A stretch of DNA of 53,566 bases, from positions 1 through 53,566 of the forward strand of contig JACKNE010000020.1 of NCBI GenBank assembly GCA_024235035.1. The letters are read 5' to 3'. Positions 1 to 7,274 of this stretch are shown here, piece by piece. The notes beneath the pieces were generated by a model, which was not told the DNA's origin, did not search any database, and saw only the letters and a program-made list of their open reading frames with translations. A program made the translations under genes and the position numbers. The first letter of the stretch is position 1, and each line of letters starts with the position of its first letter. This DNA comes from Gammaproteobacteria bacterium. GTDB lineage: Bacteria; Pseudomonadota; Gammaproteobacteria; Competibacterales; Competibacteraceae.

Positions 1-4
1 TTGT

Positions 5-202
5 TCATAGCTTGCGCCATAATGCTCGGCAGAGATGGTAAGTGAGGGATGAGCTTGCGCTCTGATTGTAGCTGTTGAGCAGCACGCCTAGCGTCATGCC
101 ACTGCGCAGCAGCACCGACCATACCGGTGAGAGCAGGCCGAAGGCCGCGTCGGCAAGCCCTGGTTTGCATGCTTTACCACTGGATTCGGATTGGGGTTGC
201 AT
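5..202 (-). pseudogene. 3' remnant of a P1B-6-type metal ATPase
   Basis: About 26 residues of this 65-residue frame (reading AAFGLLSPVWSVLL and on to GVLLNS) match the last membrane segments of the full ATPase encoded at 3692-5893 with only three differences. At DNA level 74-154 is a near copy of 3785-3865 in the same orientation. Everything else of the 733-residue enzyme (actuator, phosphorylation site, ATP-binding domain) is missing, and the sequence on either side of the match is unrelated. It cannot be a working transporter; it looks like a leftover from duplication or recombination. The frame starts at an in-frame ATG without a convincing ribosome binding site, so translation is doubtful. 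Confidence 0.75.
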
Positions 203-223
203 TCATCTACTCTGAATAGATAA

Positions 224-263
224 AATGATAATTATTATCATTTGATAATTAATGCTGATAATC
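224..263. promoter_or_regulatory. Fur box (ferric uptake regulator operator)
   Basis: Positions 224-242 read AATGATAATTATTATCATT, a perfect 19-bp inverted repeat around a central base and very close to the classical Fur consensus of GATAAT hexamers. Two further GATAAT half-sites follow at 244-249 and 257-262, giving an extended array as seen at strong Fur-repressed promoters. It sits just upstream of the receptor remnant and tonB-exbB-exbD on the plus strand, and also upstream of the ATPase remnant on the minus strand. Iron-dependent repression of the tonB operon is the likely consequence. Confidence 0.85.
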
Positions 264-273
264 GCTTCGCAGC

Positions 274-504
274 ATGCAATGGAAAGCTAATTTAGACGTG
301 GAATGGGATATTCCCGCTGCCCCTGAATGGACATTGAGCATGCGGGCAACTTATACCGATAGCCACGTCAATTCCGCTAACACCCAGCAGATTCCCTCCT
401 GGACGCGCTACGATCTGGGCGCTCGCTACACTGCCAAGCTTTGGGGTCAATCGCCAGCTCATCCACGAGCGCATCGGCTCAGGTCAATGAGGTCTGCTGA
501 ATGA
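274..504 (+). pseudogene. Fragment of a TonB-dependent outer-membrane receptor
   Basis: Residues 1 to about 55 carry the pattern of the last third of a siderophore-receptor beta barrel: a W-x-I-P strand, a LSMRATYTDS strand, the turn QQIPSWTRYDLGARY and a TAKLWG strand. The 600 or so residues of plug and barrel that should precede it are absent, and so is the conserved final strand ending in an aromatic residue; after TAKLWGQ the frame turns into unrelated Arg-rich sequence. It is a small internal relic lying between the Fur box and tonB. I infer that a complete receptor gene once headed this operon. Confidence 0.7.
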
Positions 505-1304
505 GGCCTGCTGAAAATCGCACCGTGCGTTGGCTAGAACGTCTGGGTCCGCTCACTCTGATCTGCGCCGCGCACGCTGCCATGCTATGGTGGCTGACGG
601 AAGCCATTACGCAAAATCCGGTGTTGATCACGCCACCCGCGATGGTCGGCATGCTGGTATCGGCGCCACCGGTCACGGCGGCACCGATACCGCTGCCGAT
701 AGCGCCAGAACCGGTATCAGAGTCTAAATCAGAACCGGTACCGGTACCGGTACCTAAGCCTAAGCCTAAGCCCAAGCCCAAGCCCAAGCCTAAACCAGTA
801 CCGGAACTCAAGCCCAAACCCATTGCGAAGTCGAAACCGAAGCTACCGCGTCCAGCGCCACCATCAAAGCGAGCGGTCACTCCGCCCACGTCAAAATCAG
901 CCGTTTCAGCCGTTTCATCGCAAACGGCGGAGGCGGCGGTGCCTGCGCAGCCAGCAGTGACATCTGCGCGACCGGGAGTGGTTGCCTCCTCGCCCGATCT
1001 TCCAAAACCCTCACAACCTGTCGTGCCGCCGCGCTTAGATGCCTCGCATCTGAACAACCCGGCCCCCGCCTATCCAGCGATGTCGCGTCGCCTGGGCGAA
1101 CAGGGGCGAGTGCTGTTCGATGTCTACATCCTCGCTAACGGCACGGTGGGCGAGATCAATCTCAGACGTTCCAGCGGTTATCCGCGCCTGGACAATGCCG
1201 CGCTCGCTGCTGTGCGGCGCTGGCGCTACCTGCCGGCGCGTCGGGATGGCGAGCCCATTCCGTTCTGGTATGTGCAACCGATTATTTTCGAACTGAACCG
1301 GTAG
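501..1304 (+). CDS. tonB: TonB energy transducer
   Basis: A 267-residue TonB-family protein that links the ExbB-ExbD proton channel in the inner membrane to outer-membrane receptors. Seen: a single N-terminal membrane anchor at about residues 14-33, a long periplasmic Pro-rich spacer with a (Val-Pro)3-(Lys-Pro)7 run, and a C-terminal TonB domain (about residues 182-267) with the typical YPAMSRRLGEQGRV start, a V-x-L-R-R-S-S-G-Y-x-x-L-D-x-A-A core and a W-R-Y-x-P segment. The ATG at 501 follows a GAGGT about ten bases upstream. exbB begins 45 bp downstream. Expression is probably Fur-controlled from the operator at 224-263. Domain order and length are normal for the family. Confidence 0.93.
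   Translation: MRPAENRTVRWLERLGPLTLICAAHAAMLWWLTEAITQNPVLITPPAMVGMLVSAPPVTAAPIPLPIAPEPVSESKSEPVPVPVPKPKPKPKPKPKPKPVPELKPKPIAKSKPKLPRPAPPSKRAVTPPTSKSAVSAVSSQTAEAAVPAQPAVTSARPGVVASSPDLPKPSQPVVPPRLDASHLNNPAPAYPAMSRRLGEQGRVLFDVYILANGTVGEINLRRSSGYPRLDNAALAAVRRWRYLPARRDGEPIPFWYVQPIIFELNR
735..796 (+). repeat. Hexanucleotide tandem repeats inside tonB
   Basis: CCGGTA is repeated three times at 735-752 and is followed by seven near-identical CC(T/C)AA(G/A) units to 796, encoding the Val-Pro and Lys-Pro runs of the TonB spacer. The unit length of six keeps the reading frame if copies are gained or lost, so slippage would change only the reach of TonB across the periplasm. Confidence 0.85.
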
Positions 1305-1348
1305 GTGCGCTCCGCGCCTGCCCATCGACTTTCCAGGAGAGTTCCGAT

Positions 1349-2074
1349 ATGTCCGATAACCCTTACGGTCTTTTAGCCCTCTGGAATCAAGGCGATGCCA
1401 TCATCAAGAGCGTGGCGATCACTTTGTTGCTGATGTCCATCGTCTCGTGGTACACGATCGTCACCCGTGCTTGGCGGGCGGTGCGGTTGCGTCGCGCCGC
1501 CCGCGCCGCCAACGATTTCTGGCATGCGCACAGTTTCGCTGAAGGTTTGGCGTTGCTGGATCAGCAGAAATCGGTCAATCCTTTCCACCACCTAGTCCTC
1601 GAAGGCCAGGCAGCGGTGGATCATCACGCCCACAACACAAAAGATTTGCACGGCCAGATTAACTTAGCCGAATGGCTGACCGAGAGCCTGCGCGGCGCCA
1701 TCGACGACAGCGCTGAACGAATGCAGCAGGGTCTGGTACTGCTAGCTTCAGTCGGTTCGACGGCGCCCTTCGTCGGCTTGTTCGGCACGGTCTGGGGCAT
1801 CTACCACGCCCTCGTGGGCATCGGCGTCGCTGGCCAGGCCAGCATCGACAAAGTGGCTGGCCCAGTCGGTGAAGCATTAATCATGACTGCTTTCGGCCTT
1901 GCAGTCGCTATCCCCGCTGTACTCGGCTACAACGCCCTAATGCGAACCAACAAAGGGATCATCAACAAACTTAACCGCTTTGCGCGCCAGTTGCACGCCT
2001 ATTTCCTGACCGGTTCGCCGGTGCTGAAAGCGCCGGGGAACGTTAGGCCACTGCGTCAGAAAAAGGAGGCTTAA
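1349..2074 (+). CDS. exbB: ExbB proton channel subunit
   Basis: A 241-residue MotA/TolQ/ExbB-family inner-membrane protein. It forms, with ExbD, the proton-driven motor that energises TonB. Seen: first membrane segment at about residues 18-38, a cytoplasmic helical region, then two membrane segments containing the conserved LLASVGSTAPFVGLFGTVWGI motif region (about 131-152) and an EALIMTAFGLAVAIPAV segment. The ATG at 1349 is preceded by an AGGAGA ribosome binding site. It lies 45 bp after tonB and 2 bp before exbD, so the three genes form one operon. No odd residues were noticed. Confidence 0.95.
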   Translation: MSDNPYGLLALWNQGDAIIKSVAITLLLMSIVSWYTIVTRAWRAVRLRRAARAANDFWHAHSFAEGLALLDQQKSVNPFHHLVLEGQAAVDHHAHNTKDLHGQINLAEWLTESLRGAIDDSAERMQQGLVLLASVGSTAPFVGLFGTVWGIYHALVGIGVAGQASIDKVAGPVGEALIMTAFGLAVAIPAVLGYNALMRTNKGIINKLNRFARQLHAYFLTGSPVLKAPGNVRPLRQKKEA

Positions 2075-2076
2075 AT

Positions 2077-2490
2077 ATGGCTTTCGGTGGCAGCCTCAAC
2101 CACGCTGACGACGTGGTCAGCGAGATCAACATGGTGCCGTTGATCGACGTGATGCTCGTGATGCTGATCATTTTCATCATCACCGTGCCGGTGCTGACGC
2201 ACTCGGTCAACCTCGATCTCCCTCGTGCTGAGAACCAGCCCAACCTCGTCAAGCCAGAAACGGTGAATCTCTCAGTCACGGTGGATGGCGTCGTTCATTG
2301 GAACGAAGAGGTGGTGGACGAGGCACAACTCGCTGCTCGCCTTGAGGCCGCTGCCGCCCGCGAGCCACAGCCAGAAATCTTCATCCGCGGCGACCGCAAG
2401 GTGGAGTACGAGCGCGTCGCCCAAGTGATGGCTGCGGTGCAGCGCGCCGGGATGCTAAAGCTGGGCTTCGTGACGGAGCCGGGGAACTAA
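2077..2490 (+). CDS. exbD: ExbD motor subunit
   Basis: A 137-residue ExbD/TolR-family protein: short cytoplasmic N-terminus, one membrane helix containing the essential aspartate in the motif MVPLIDVMLVMLIIF (about residues 19-34), and a periplasmic domain ending LGFVTEPGN. It partners ExbB to couple proton flow to TonB movement. The ATG at 2077 has a strong AAGGAGG site eight bases upstream, inside the end of exbB. The gene ends 144 bp before the convergent dmeF-like gene. Confidence 0.95.
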   Translation: MAFGGSLNHADDVVSEINMVPLIDVMLVMLIIFIITVPVLTHSVNLDLPRAENQPNLVKPETVNLSVTVDGVVHWNEEVVDEAQLAARLEAAAAREPQPEIFIRGDRKVEYERVAQVMAAVQRAGMLKLGFVTEPGN

Positions 2491-2594
2491 ACCCTTCACC
2501 ACTATCGAAAAGCAAAAATCGGTTACCCTTTTCTCGTGGTAATCGGGTGCATGACACCGTGGTTGCAAAGGCTTCGTCACCGGGGTTGTGCTTT

Positions 2595-2618
2595 CGACCA
2601 AGCTTCGGTCCTTGGTTG
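2595..2618. terminator. Hairpin between convergent exbD and dmeF
   Basis: CGACCAAG pairs with CTTGGTTG (one G-U pair) around an 8-base loop, in the 144-bp gap between the 3' ends of exbD and the dmeF-like gene. Its place between converging operons suggests a shared transcription terminator, but there is no convincing T-run on either side, so the assignment is tentative. Confidence 0.35.
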
Positions 2619-2634
2619 AGAGGCTCAATTTGCT

Positions 2635-3639
2635 TCAAGTCATGGATGAAGGCAACTCCGGCCCAGGCGCGCAGATATGGATTTCCACCGTCATATGGGA
2701 AAAATCATGGAGCGCCTGAAGCTTTCTCTTATAAGACCCAGGAGCCTGCGGTTCGTGTGATACGATCGAAACGACAAGCGCCAAGTGACCGGGACCAACC
2801 CGCCATAAATGGAGATCGGAAACCCGGTCGTCGTTCTGCTCAAGCGCGAGCCGAATCCGCTGGACTAATGTCTGGTCCGGCACGTTATCGAGCAGAACCG
2901 CCCCCGAGTCCTTCAACAAGCCCCATGACCACCTTGCGATGACTAGGCTACCGACGATACCCATGAGCGGGTCCATCCAGATCCAACCGTAGAGCCGCCC
3001 AGCGAACAGTGCGATGATCGCGAACACTGAAGTCAGTGCGTCCGCGAGAACATGGGCGTAAGCGGCGTGCAGGTTGTGATCGTGGTGCTGGTGGGTGGGC
3101 TTGTAGCCAGAATCGCGCCCGTGCGAGTGGGCGTGGTTTCCCGCACCGTCATCGTAGTGATGTTCGTGCTCACCGTGATGATTGCCGTCGTGCAGCAGCC
3201 AAGCGCTCGCCAGATTGACGATCAGTCCGAGCACGGCGACGGTGATCGCCTCATCGAAGCGGATCGGCACCGGTGCGGCGAGCCGTAGGATCGACTCGAA
3301 GCCGATGAGTAGGGAGATGATAGCGAGAATGATTGCGCTTGAGTAGCCAGCCAGTTCTCCGAGTTTGCCGGTGCCGAAGGTGAATCGTGCGTCCCGCGCG
3401 TGGCGCCGGGCATAGAGATAGGCGAGGGCCGTGATGGCGAGCGCACCGGCATGGGTAGCCATGTGGAAGCCGTCGGCGAGCAGCGACATGGAGCCGAACA
3501 GACCACCGGCAACGATCTCACCGCCCATCATCGCCACTGTCAGGCCGATGACGATCCAGGTACGACGCTCGTTGCGTGCGTGGTTGGCGCCGAGAAAAAC
3601 GTGCTCGTGACCCCAGGGTTCGATCGATGCGGAATGCAT
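2635..3639 (-). CDS. dmeF: DmeF-like CDF-family divalent metal efflux protein
   Basis: A 334-residue cation diffusion facilitator expected to export divalent metals from the cytoplasm in exchange for protons. Seen: six membrane segments; the metal-site motif LLADGFHMATHAGAL (HxxxD-type site, about residues 53-67); a second site in HVLADALTSVFAI; and between membrane segments 4 and 5 a long His-rich loop (HHGEHEHHYDD ... HQHHDHN). The N-terminal GHEHVFLG segment and loop are typical of the DmeF (Co/Ni) branch. It starts 52 bp after the P1B-6 ATPase and may be the last gene of that operon. The substrate (Co, Ni or Fe) cannot be decided from sequence. Confidence 0.8.
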   Translation of the reverse strand: MHSASIEPWGHEHVFLGANHARNERRTWIVIGLTVAMMGGEIVAGGLFGSMSLLADGFHMATHAGALAITALAYLYARRHARDARFTFGTGKLGELAGYSSAIILAIISLLIGFESILRLAAPVPIRFDEAITVAVLGLIVNLASAWLLHDGNHHGEHEHHYDDGAGNHAHSHGRDSGYKPTHQHHDHNLHAAYAHVLADALTSVFAIIALFAGRLYGWIWMDPLMGIVGSLVIARWSWGLLKDSGAVLLDNVPDQTLVQRIRLALEQNDDRVSDLHLWRVGPGHLALVVSIVSHEPQAPGSYKRKLQALHDFSHMTVEIHICAPGPELPSSMT

Positions 3640-3691
3640 GTGCGTATCTCGCTTACAGGTGTTTCGTAAGTTTGTGGAATTGGGTGCACGC

Positions 3692-5893
3692 TCAATGGCC
3701 GCTTTGGTATGCCGCCTTCAGCGTCTCCAGCCGGTCCTGGAACGCTTCCAGGCGGCTGGTCTTCAGGCTGACCCCGGCGATGGAGTTGAGCAGCACGCCC
3801 AGTGTCATGCCGTTGTGCAGCAACGCCGACCAAACCGGCGAGAGTAGGCCGAACGCCGCGCCGGCGATGACCGCCGTGTTCACACCGGTGGAGAGATGGA
3901 AATGGGTGCGGATCAGGCGTAAGGTCCCCACACTCAGCGTTCTGGCCGCCAACAGGGTCTGCAAATGCTCGTCGAGCAACACGATGTCGGCGGTGGCGCG
4001 GGCCAAATCTGCGCCTCGGGGCATCGCGATGCCCACATCGGCAGCGATCAGCGCCGGGGCGTCGTTCACCCCATCGCCAATGAAAGCCACTTTCGCGCCG
4101 TGTGCCCGCAGCGCCTCGACCACGGCGGCCTTACCCTCCGGTGGGCATTCGGCGTGAACTTCATCCATGTCCAATTCCAGCGCGAGCGCTTCGGCCTTGT
4201 CCTGGCGGTCGCCGGTGAGCAGCACCAGCCGCTGAATGCCGCTGTGGCGCAGATGCGCCAATACGGTCTTTGCTTCCGGGCGCAGGCTATCACGCAGGCC
4301 GATCAACCCCAGAGGAGATTGCTCCAAGGCCACGTACAATAGCGTCTTGCCCGCGTGCTCCAGAGCCGTAATCCGCTCCTCATGAGGGGCGAAAGAAATA
4401 TTTTGATGCGTTTCGAGAAAATGCCGGCTGCCAATCACCACGCATTGCCCATCGACCTGCGTCGTCAAGCCATGTGCCACCAGATAATCCACATCCTCGT
4501 GTTCGATATGCCCCAGATGCTGTTGGCGGGCCTGCTTGACCACTGCGTCGGCGACGGGGTGCGTCGCATGTTCCTCGATAGATGCCACCAGTGTCAGCAG
4601 TTGCCTGTCGTCCCAATCCGCATCCAGACTGAGTACGTCAGTCACTTCCAGCAGACCGCTGGTTAGGGTGCCGGTCTTGTCGAACACGAAGGTGTCCGCC
4701 TGAGCCAGACTGTCGAGCGCCGAACTGCCGCGAAATAAAATGCCGTGCTTGGCACCTTGGTACATGGCGGATTTGATCGCGACCGGGGTACCGAGTTTCA
4801 GAGCACAGGCGTAATCTACCAGGAACACCGAGGCCAAGCGGTCGAGATCGCCCGTCGCGGCATACACCAGCGCGCCGGTGCCCAGCGTCAGGTAGACGCG
4901 TTGCTCAGCCAGTTGCTCGGCCAAGGATTGGGTCTGTGATTGTTGTTGCAAGGCGTTTTCGATGAAGCGGGCGATGCGCGCGGTGGTGGTTTCCGCACCC
5001 ACGCGAGTGGCGCGGATGCGCAAGCGACCGCCCTCCAGCACGGTGCCGGACAGCACTTTGTCGCCTGCTTCCTTGCGCACAGCTAGATTCTCGCCGGTCA
5101 CGGACGCCTGATTGACGGCGGCATTGCCGTTGATCACCTTGCCATCGATGGGAATCATCTCGCCTGGCCCGACTTCGATCTGGTCGCCGATGCACAGTTC
5201 GCTGCAAGGGATTTGCATCAGCGCGCCAGCGCGCTCCACCCAGGCTTGCGTTGGCATTGGTTTGAGTAGATGGCGCAGCAGATCATCGGCGTGGCGGGCG
5301 GTGCGCTGTTCCAAATACGCGCCCAGCGCCAGCAAACCTTGCGTGGCGATGGCGGTGAAATATTCGCCCCGGGCTGCTGCCAGACTTACCGCTAAGCTAT
5401 CCAATACTTCGATTTTTAGCCCCTTGCAGCTTAGGGTTCGCACGCCTTCCCACACTGTGGGGGCGATGAGCGCATACGTCAGCACGCGGCGTAGCGGTTG
5501 CGCCAGCGTTGGTAACAGAACCAGACCCGCCAGCGCGCTGAAAACGCGCAGCAAGTCGGGATCGGGGTGGTCGGCAACCGGGCTGGGTTCGGTCAGAAAT
5601 TCCGGCGGCAGTTGCCGAAACCAGGCCAGAATCGCGCAGCGATGATGGCTTTGACCATCGTACTCGATCGCGACGCTGCCCGCGCGGAGGTTGACCCGCG
5701 CACCGCGCACGCCGCCAAGACTCAGCAACGTCGCTTCCAAAGACAGCCGGTCCAACTGTGGATCGGCCAACCAGGGCGCGCGCAGGCGCAAACGCTGGGG
5801 CAGTTCGTGGACCAACTCGACGGTAGGTAAGGATTCGGGAATGCGCATGGCGTTGTTTTGACGGGCCAAAAAAAGCTGATGCGGCGAGTTCAC
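3692..5893 (-). CDS. fezB: P1B-6-type metal ATPase, candidate ferrosome ATPase FezB
   Basis: A 733-residue heavy-metal P-type ATPase. Seen: N-terminal ferredoxin-fold HMA-like domain (about 24-95) with HELPQRLRLR in place of CxxC; actuator TGE at 266-268; membrane motif YACALKLGTP at 361-370, i.e. ACA instead of the CPC/SPC of copper, zinc or cobalt pumps; phosphorylation site DKTGT with Asp405; an HP motif (THPVADAVV); GDGVNDAPAL; and C-terminal LLHNGMTLGVLLNS. In the P1B scheme an (S/A)CA motif marks subgroup P1B-6, the group containing FezB of ferrosomes. It probably starts at GTG 5893, 24 bp after the upstream gene, in an operon with small HMA-like and membrane proteins. Likely function: loading iron into a membrane compartment. 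The Fez assignment rests on motif plus context. Confidence 0.75.
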   Translation of the reverse strand: MNSPHQLFLARQNNAMRIPESLPTVELVHELPQRLRLRAPWLADPQLDRLSLEATLLSLGGVRGARVNLRAGSVAIEYDGQSHHRCAILAWFRQLPPEFLTEPSPVADHPDPDLLRVFSALAGLVLLPTLAQPLRRVLTYALIAPTVWEGVRTLSCKGLKIEVLDSLAVSLAAARGEYFTAIATQGLLALGAYLEQRTARHADDLLRHLLKPMPTQAWVERAGALMQIPCSELCIGDQIEVGPGEMIPIDGKVINGNAAVNQASVTGENLAVRKEAGDKVLSGTVLEGGRLRIRATRVGAETTTARIARFIENALQQQSQTQSLAEQLAEQRVYLTLGTGALVYAATGDLDRLASVFLVDYACALKLGTPVAIKSAMYQGAKHGILFRGSSALDSLAQADTFVFDKTGTLTSGLLEVTDVLSLDADWDDRQLLTLVASIEEHATHPVADAVVKQARQQHLGHIEHEDVDYLVAHGLTTQVDGQCVVIGSRHFLETHQNISFAPHEERITALEHAGKTLLYVALEQSPLGLIGLRDSLRPEAKTVLAHLRHSGIQRLVLLTGDRQDKAEALALELDMDEVHAECPPEGKAAVVEALRAHGAKVAFIGDGVNDAPALIAADVGIAMPRGADLARATADIVLLDEHLQTLLAARTLSVGTLRLIRTHFHLSTGVNTAVIAGAAFGLLSPVWSALLHNGMTLGVLLNSIAGVSLKTSRLEAFQDRLETLKAAYQSGH

Positions 5894-5917
5894 GTTCTGG
5901 AGTCGGGATAAGCTTGC

Positions 5918-6553
5918 CTATTTGCCGGGTTGGGTTTCCGTCTTGATCTCCGCTTCTGCGTCCTTGAAACGCTCTTTAATTTCTTCCATGCCGCCCTGGA
6001 ATGCGCTCCACAACTTGACCAGCGACTTGATGGCGTTTTTCTGCACCGAGTCGTTGGTCAGCAGGAAGGTCAGGGCTGCGCCGGTGATCGCGCCCTTGAC
6101 AAAGCGTTCATCGCGGAAGTTGAAAAAGCTGCTCAAGCCACTGTCGTGGTGATGATGGGGTACATAGCCGGCCTGAAACTGCGCATAGCCGGGATGTGCG
6201 CCGTAACCTGGTGGGTAGTGCCCCTGCGCTTGCGGCGGTCCGTAATAGGCGGGATGGCCGCCCCGCTGATGATCCTGGTGCGCCCAGGGCGGCGGGCCAT
6301 TGCCCGGTGCAGGCGGATAGCCATAGCCACCCTGATAGTGATCCTGATAGCCGCCGTGTTGGCAACCTTGACGCGCCCAGGGCGGCGGGCCATTGCCCGG
6401 TGCAGGCGGATAGCCATAGCCACCCTGATAGTGATCCTGGTAACCGCCAGGATACTGCGGTCCTGGCCCGTGCGGACCGGCCTGCTGTTGCGTGGTCGGA
6501 CCTTGCGGACCCGGCGGTTGAGGGGGCATCGGGTTGTTTTGGTTTTCATTCAT
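5918..6553 (-). CDS. Pro/Gly/Tyr-rich repeat protein with C-terminal YtxH-like segment
   Basis: I do not recognise a characterised family for the whole protein. Residues 1-130 are low-complexity (Pro, Gly, Gln, His, Tyr) and contain two almost perfect 31-residue repeats beginning GGYQDHYQGGYGYPPAPGN and ending in PPPWA plus a few variable residues. A degenerate third repeat (GGHPAYYGPPQAQGHYPPGYG) follows, then HHHHDSG. The last 75 residues look folded: SSFFNFRDERFVKGAITGAA, a short hydrophobic stretch and an amphipathic helix (EEIKERFKDAEAEIKTE), resembling small YtxH-type proteins. The start ATG overlaps the upstream stop (ATGAATG) with GGGAG nearby. In a ferrosome-like operon a self-associating or membrane-coating scaffold role is plausible, but this is inference. 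Confidence 0.8.
   Translation of the reverse strand: MNENQNNPMPPQPPGPQGPTTQQQAGPHGPGPQYPGGYQDHYQGGYGYPPAPGNGPPPWARQGCQHGGYQDHYQGGYGYPPAPGNGPPPWAHQDHQRGGHPAYYGPPQAQGHYPPGYGAHPGYAQFQAGYVPHHHHDSGLSSFFNFRDERFVKGAITGAALTFLLTNDSVQKNAIKSLVKLWSAFQGGMEEIKERFKDAEAEIKTETQPGK
6280..6448 (-). repeat. 93-bp in-frame tandem repeat
   Basis: Positions 6280-6355 recur at 6373-6448 with two mismatches (period 93 bp, 31 codons). It encodes the GGYQDHYQGGYGYPPAP repeat of the protein at 5918-6553. High identity including third codon positions indicates recent duplication. Confidence 0.95.
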
Positions 6554-6891
6554 GCGGATTCTCCCGGTTTGGATGGATTCAACAAGTACATCAAGGTTGT
6601 GCTGGCCGCAAACATCGCGGCGAAGCGGGTCAGGGTCTTGTGGCAGCCCAGACTTTGCCCGACCAGAGTAGCGGTGGCGGTGGTGAGACCGGTAACGGCG
6701 CCGGCTTGCAGCACCTCGTTCAACGCGAAGTGGTGGTCGTCACCGTGGCGCTTAAGCTGCGCGGCGGTCGCCGTGGCGGCGCCCACCGTCGCGCCCATCG
6801 CGGCACTTTGCAGCACTGCCACAGTGGATGGTGAAAACGACGCTGGGCAGTCGTGCAGATAGTAAGGTGAGGGATGATAACGATCGCTCAT
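6550..6891 (-). CDS. Small Gly/Ala-rich membrane protein of the putative fez operon
   Basis: A 113-residue protein without a family I can name securely. After a polar N-terminus (about 25 residues) it has three hydrophobic stretches: AVLQSAAMGATVGAATATAA (about 25-44, small-residue GxxxG-like spacing), LQAGAVTGLTTATATLVG (about 61-78) and FAAMFAASTTLMYLL (about 89-103). Small-xxx-small packing is typical of proteins that pack tightly in curved membranes. It overlaps its neighbours at both ends by 4 bp (ATGA), so it is translationally coupled. Ferrosome loci are known to need a membrane protein (FezA) beside the P1B-6 ATPase; this is one candidate for that role, by position only. Confidence 0.75.
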   Translation of the reverse strand: MSDRYHPSPYYLHDCPASFSPSTVAVLQSAAMGATVGAATATAAQLKRHGDDHHFALNEVLQAGAVTGLTTATATLVGQSLGCHKTLTRFAAMFAASTTLMYLLNPSKPGESA

Positions 6892-7274
6892 GCGGATGCT
6901 CCTTCAGGTGGATGAGAAGGACCGTGGTTGAGAGCAGCGCACAGACCAACCTCCGCCAGCAGCACGGGCAGTGCTTCGTTTTGGGCGTGCAGGAGGCGCT
7001 CCCACCATGGCGGCGGAATGCGCTGGGCGTCGTACTCGATCACCAGCGAAGCAGCCGCCTTGTTCAAATATAGCGCAGTAACGCCGGGCAGTCGCGCCAG
7101 CCAGTTTTCCGGGGCCACATCCGGCGATCGCGCCAGCCAGTCCAGCACGCCGGCGTGCAGCCGCACCCGCAGCCGCCCACGAACATGATGGATGATGCGC
7201 AGATGGGGCAGCAGACTCGCCAAGTACGCCCCATCATCGACATGGGCCGGTTTTTTGAGATCCGCCAATTTCAA
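6888..7274 (-). CDS. HMA-like domain protein lacking CxxC (second copy)
   Basis: A 128-residue soluble protein. Its centre (about residues 26-95) reads as a ferredoxin-like HMA fold: IIHHVRGRLRVRL, a LARLPGVTALYLN strand-turn, and SLVIEYD. The metal-binding CxxC of ordinary HMA domains is replaced by the HHVxGRLR motif. The same layout occurs in the neighbouring protein (7271-7642) and in the N-terminus of the ATPase (3692-5893). The start overlaps the upstream stop by 4 bp. It may deliver or sense iron for the ATPase, or be structural. A regulatory CxxC-independent role is equally possible. Confidence 0.75.
   Translation of the reverse strand: MKLADLKKPAHVDDGAYLASLLPHLRIIHHVRGRLRVRLHAGVLDWLARSPDVAPENWLARLPGVTALYLNKAAASLVIEYDAQRIPPPWWERLLHAQNEALPVLLAEVGLCAALNHGPSHPPEGASA

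Noticed and set aside
5..202. A functional small membrane protein at the left edge
   Set aside because: Its only conserved part is a copy of the ATPase 3' end, and the remaining residues look random.
479..1057. Glycine-rich 192-residue open frame on the minus strand
   Set aside because: It is the antisense of the tonB Lys-Pro and Val-Pro repeats; the coding strand has a complete TonB with known domains.
6280..6448. Possible CRISPR or mobile repeat
   Set aside because: Only two units, 93-bp period, in frame with a protein and no spacer structure; it is an internal protein repeat.
5930..6862. Long (310-codon) plus-strand frame and an overlapping 212-codon frame
   Set aside because: Both are antisense to two well-supported, ATGA-coupled minus-strand genes; their composition reflects GC-rich Pro/Gly codons read backwards.
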